Of a stretch of 7,003 nt of DNA, positions 6,202 to 7,003 are shown in pieces (position 1 is the stretch's first letter; the number at the start of each line of letters is the position of its first letter). The stretch is taken from assembly GCA_017507595.1 (NCBI GenBank), contig JAFWAM010000116.1, forward strand, positions 1 through 7,003, read 5' to 3'. A model generated the notes under the pieces. The model did not search any database. It was not told the origin of the DNA and saw nothing but the letters and a program-made list of their open reading frames with translations. The position numbers were made by a program, and so were the translations under genes. The stretch is from Clostridia bacterium (GTDB lineage Bacteria > Bacillota_A > Clostridia > Christensenellales > Borkfalkiaceae).

Positions 6202-7003
6202 TCAGCCCTTATCCCGCCGCTGCACAAGGCAGTAAAAGCCCTCCTCCCGGTCAAAAAATGATCCGGGGATAAAAAAGCCCTTTTCAAAGCCCTTTATCCT
6301 TTCACCAAGCCTTGCGGGCACGGCATACAAAAATAAGGGTGCCCCATCGGTTTCAACAATGCCGAAAAGATAAAATCTTTCCTTGACGGATATCTTATAA
6401 AACCTTGAAAAAGCAATGGTTTTTTCAAGGCCGAAAAATCGCTCGCCCGACGACATAAGGGCGTATATGCTTACCCGGTCTGCTCTTTTTTCCCCTTGCG
6501 AAGCCTTATAAGATACTGGCAGGCCCCCTCTGGCGCAGGGGCCGTATCCAAAGACCTTATCAAACGACTTTTCTGCAGGGTAAAGGCACGGCGCATCCTG
6601 GTAAGATGGGCGCGGTTTTTCCTCTTTTTGGAAAGCCTCAGGGCGGATTTTTTTAAGGCAATCATCCTCAAAAGGGTTATCCTCTTCACTTAAAGCCTCC
6701 TCCTTTATGCAATGATTTTGGTAATATCCTTCGTAATAATTTTCCTCGGCGATCTGCTCGTCGTCGTATGGGGTCACGGCCTCAGCCCCCGCGGGATAGG
6801 CACGGTTGCCATGCCCTTCGTCCTCCCCGACCACCTCGGCAAAGGACCTTTTAAACACACCCTTGCACTTACCTGCGGCGCAAAGGATATCATCCCCCCG
6901 ATAGAGAGCGACGGAAAGCTCCTCGGTGAATTTCCCATCCACGGTGAACTCCTGCAAAAGAGCCGTCCAATAAAAGCCCTCTCCGTCGTAAACGACTATC
7001 TTA
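6202..7003 (-). CDS. Unrecognised protein with an acidic Tyr-rich linker (partial, 5' end outside window)
   Basis: The frame is open from the window edge (codon 7000-7002) to TGA at 6202-6204, giving 266 visible residues. A TTG at 6955-6957 could be taken as a start, but it has no ribosome site and the coding frame upstream of it reads sensibly (KIVVYDGEGFYWTALLQEF), so the true start is probably outside. The visible N-terminal part (about 65 residues) looks like a beta-rich domain, with YDGEGFYWT and YRGDDILCAAGKCKG. A linker of about 90 residues is rich in Glu, Asp and Tyr (DDEQIAEENYYEGYYQN, EEALSEEDNPFEDD). The last 95 residues form a second domain with RVSIYALMSSGERFFG, RFYLFGIVETDG, LFLYAVPARLG and GFFIPG. 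No signal peptide or membrane segment is visible in this part. I do not recognise the family and propose no function. No clear minus-strand terminator follows it. Confidence 0.85.
   Translation of the reverse strand, partial: KIVVYDGEGFYWTALLQEFTVDGKFTEELSVALYRGDDILCAAGKCKGVFKRSFAEVVGEDEGHGNRAYPAGAEAVTPYDDEQIAEENYYEGYYQNHCIKEEALSEEDNPFEDDCLKKIRPEAFQKEEKPRPSYQDAPCLYPAEKSFDKVFGYGPCARGGLPVSYKASQGEKRADRVSIYALMSSGERFFGLEKTIAFSRFYKISVKERFYLFGIVETDGAPLFLYAVPARLGERIKGFEKGFFIPGSFFDREEGFYCLVQRRDKG

Noticed and set aside
6496..6693. Open frames on both strands inside the partial gene at the right end
   Set aside because: They are out of frame with the long continuous frame that runs from the window edge to 6202 and have arginine/lysine-rich shadow composition.

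Overview
The window looks like chromosomal DNA of a Gram-positive, Clostridia-type bacterium (Bacillota). This rests on strong AGGAGG-type Shine-Dalgarno sites, SigA-like promoters, U-tract terminators, and ribosomal proteins L13 and S9 that read like clostridial family members. A species cannot be named from the sequence alone. Every gene I can support lies on the minus strand, so the window reads biologically from right (7003) to left (1).

Right end (7003 to 6202): the 3' part of a protein gene whose start lies outside the window. It has two folded-looking ends joined by an acidic, tyrosine-rich linker, and I do not recognise it. Between it and the next gene (6201 to 5938) lie a perfect 16-bp palindrome, a strong promoter and a short structured leader. 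Centre right (5937 to 5077): the rplM-rpsI operon (L13 then S9, 15 bp apart), closed by an intrinsic terminator at 5025-5056.

Centre (5076 to 4576): a 501-bp intergenic region with two tandem minus-strand terminators, a good promoter near 4832-4861, and a leader of about 250 nt holding an 18-bp hairpin. The hairpin pairs fully only as minus-strand RNA.

Left (4575 to 1): a 1485-residue RHS/YD-repeat protein, followed 11 nt later by the first 35 codons of a small AT-rich gene that runs off the window. The RHS core is about 50-58% GC by hand count of sampled lines. The last 187 codons, after the conserved DPSG motif, drop to roughly 35% GC, and the small downstream gene is about 20% GC. This is the usual layout of a polymorphic toxin: a conserved delivery shell, an exchangeable C-terminal tip, then a linked candidate immunity gene. 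The tip is glycine-rich and hydrophobic and shows no nuclease signature, so a membrane-acting or translocation role is the more natural reading, but its activity is unknown. The region therefore combines a core ribosomal operon with an accessory competition module insulated from it by double terminators and its own promoter.
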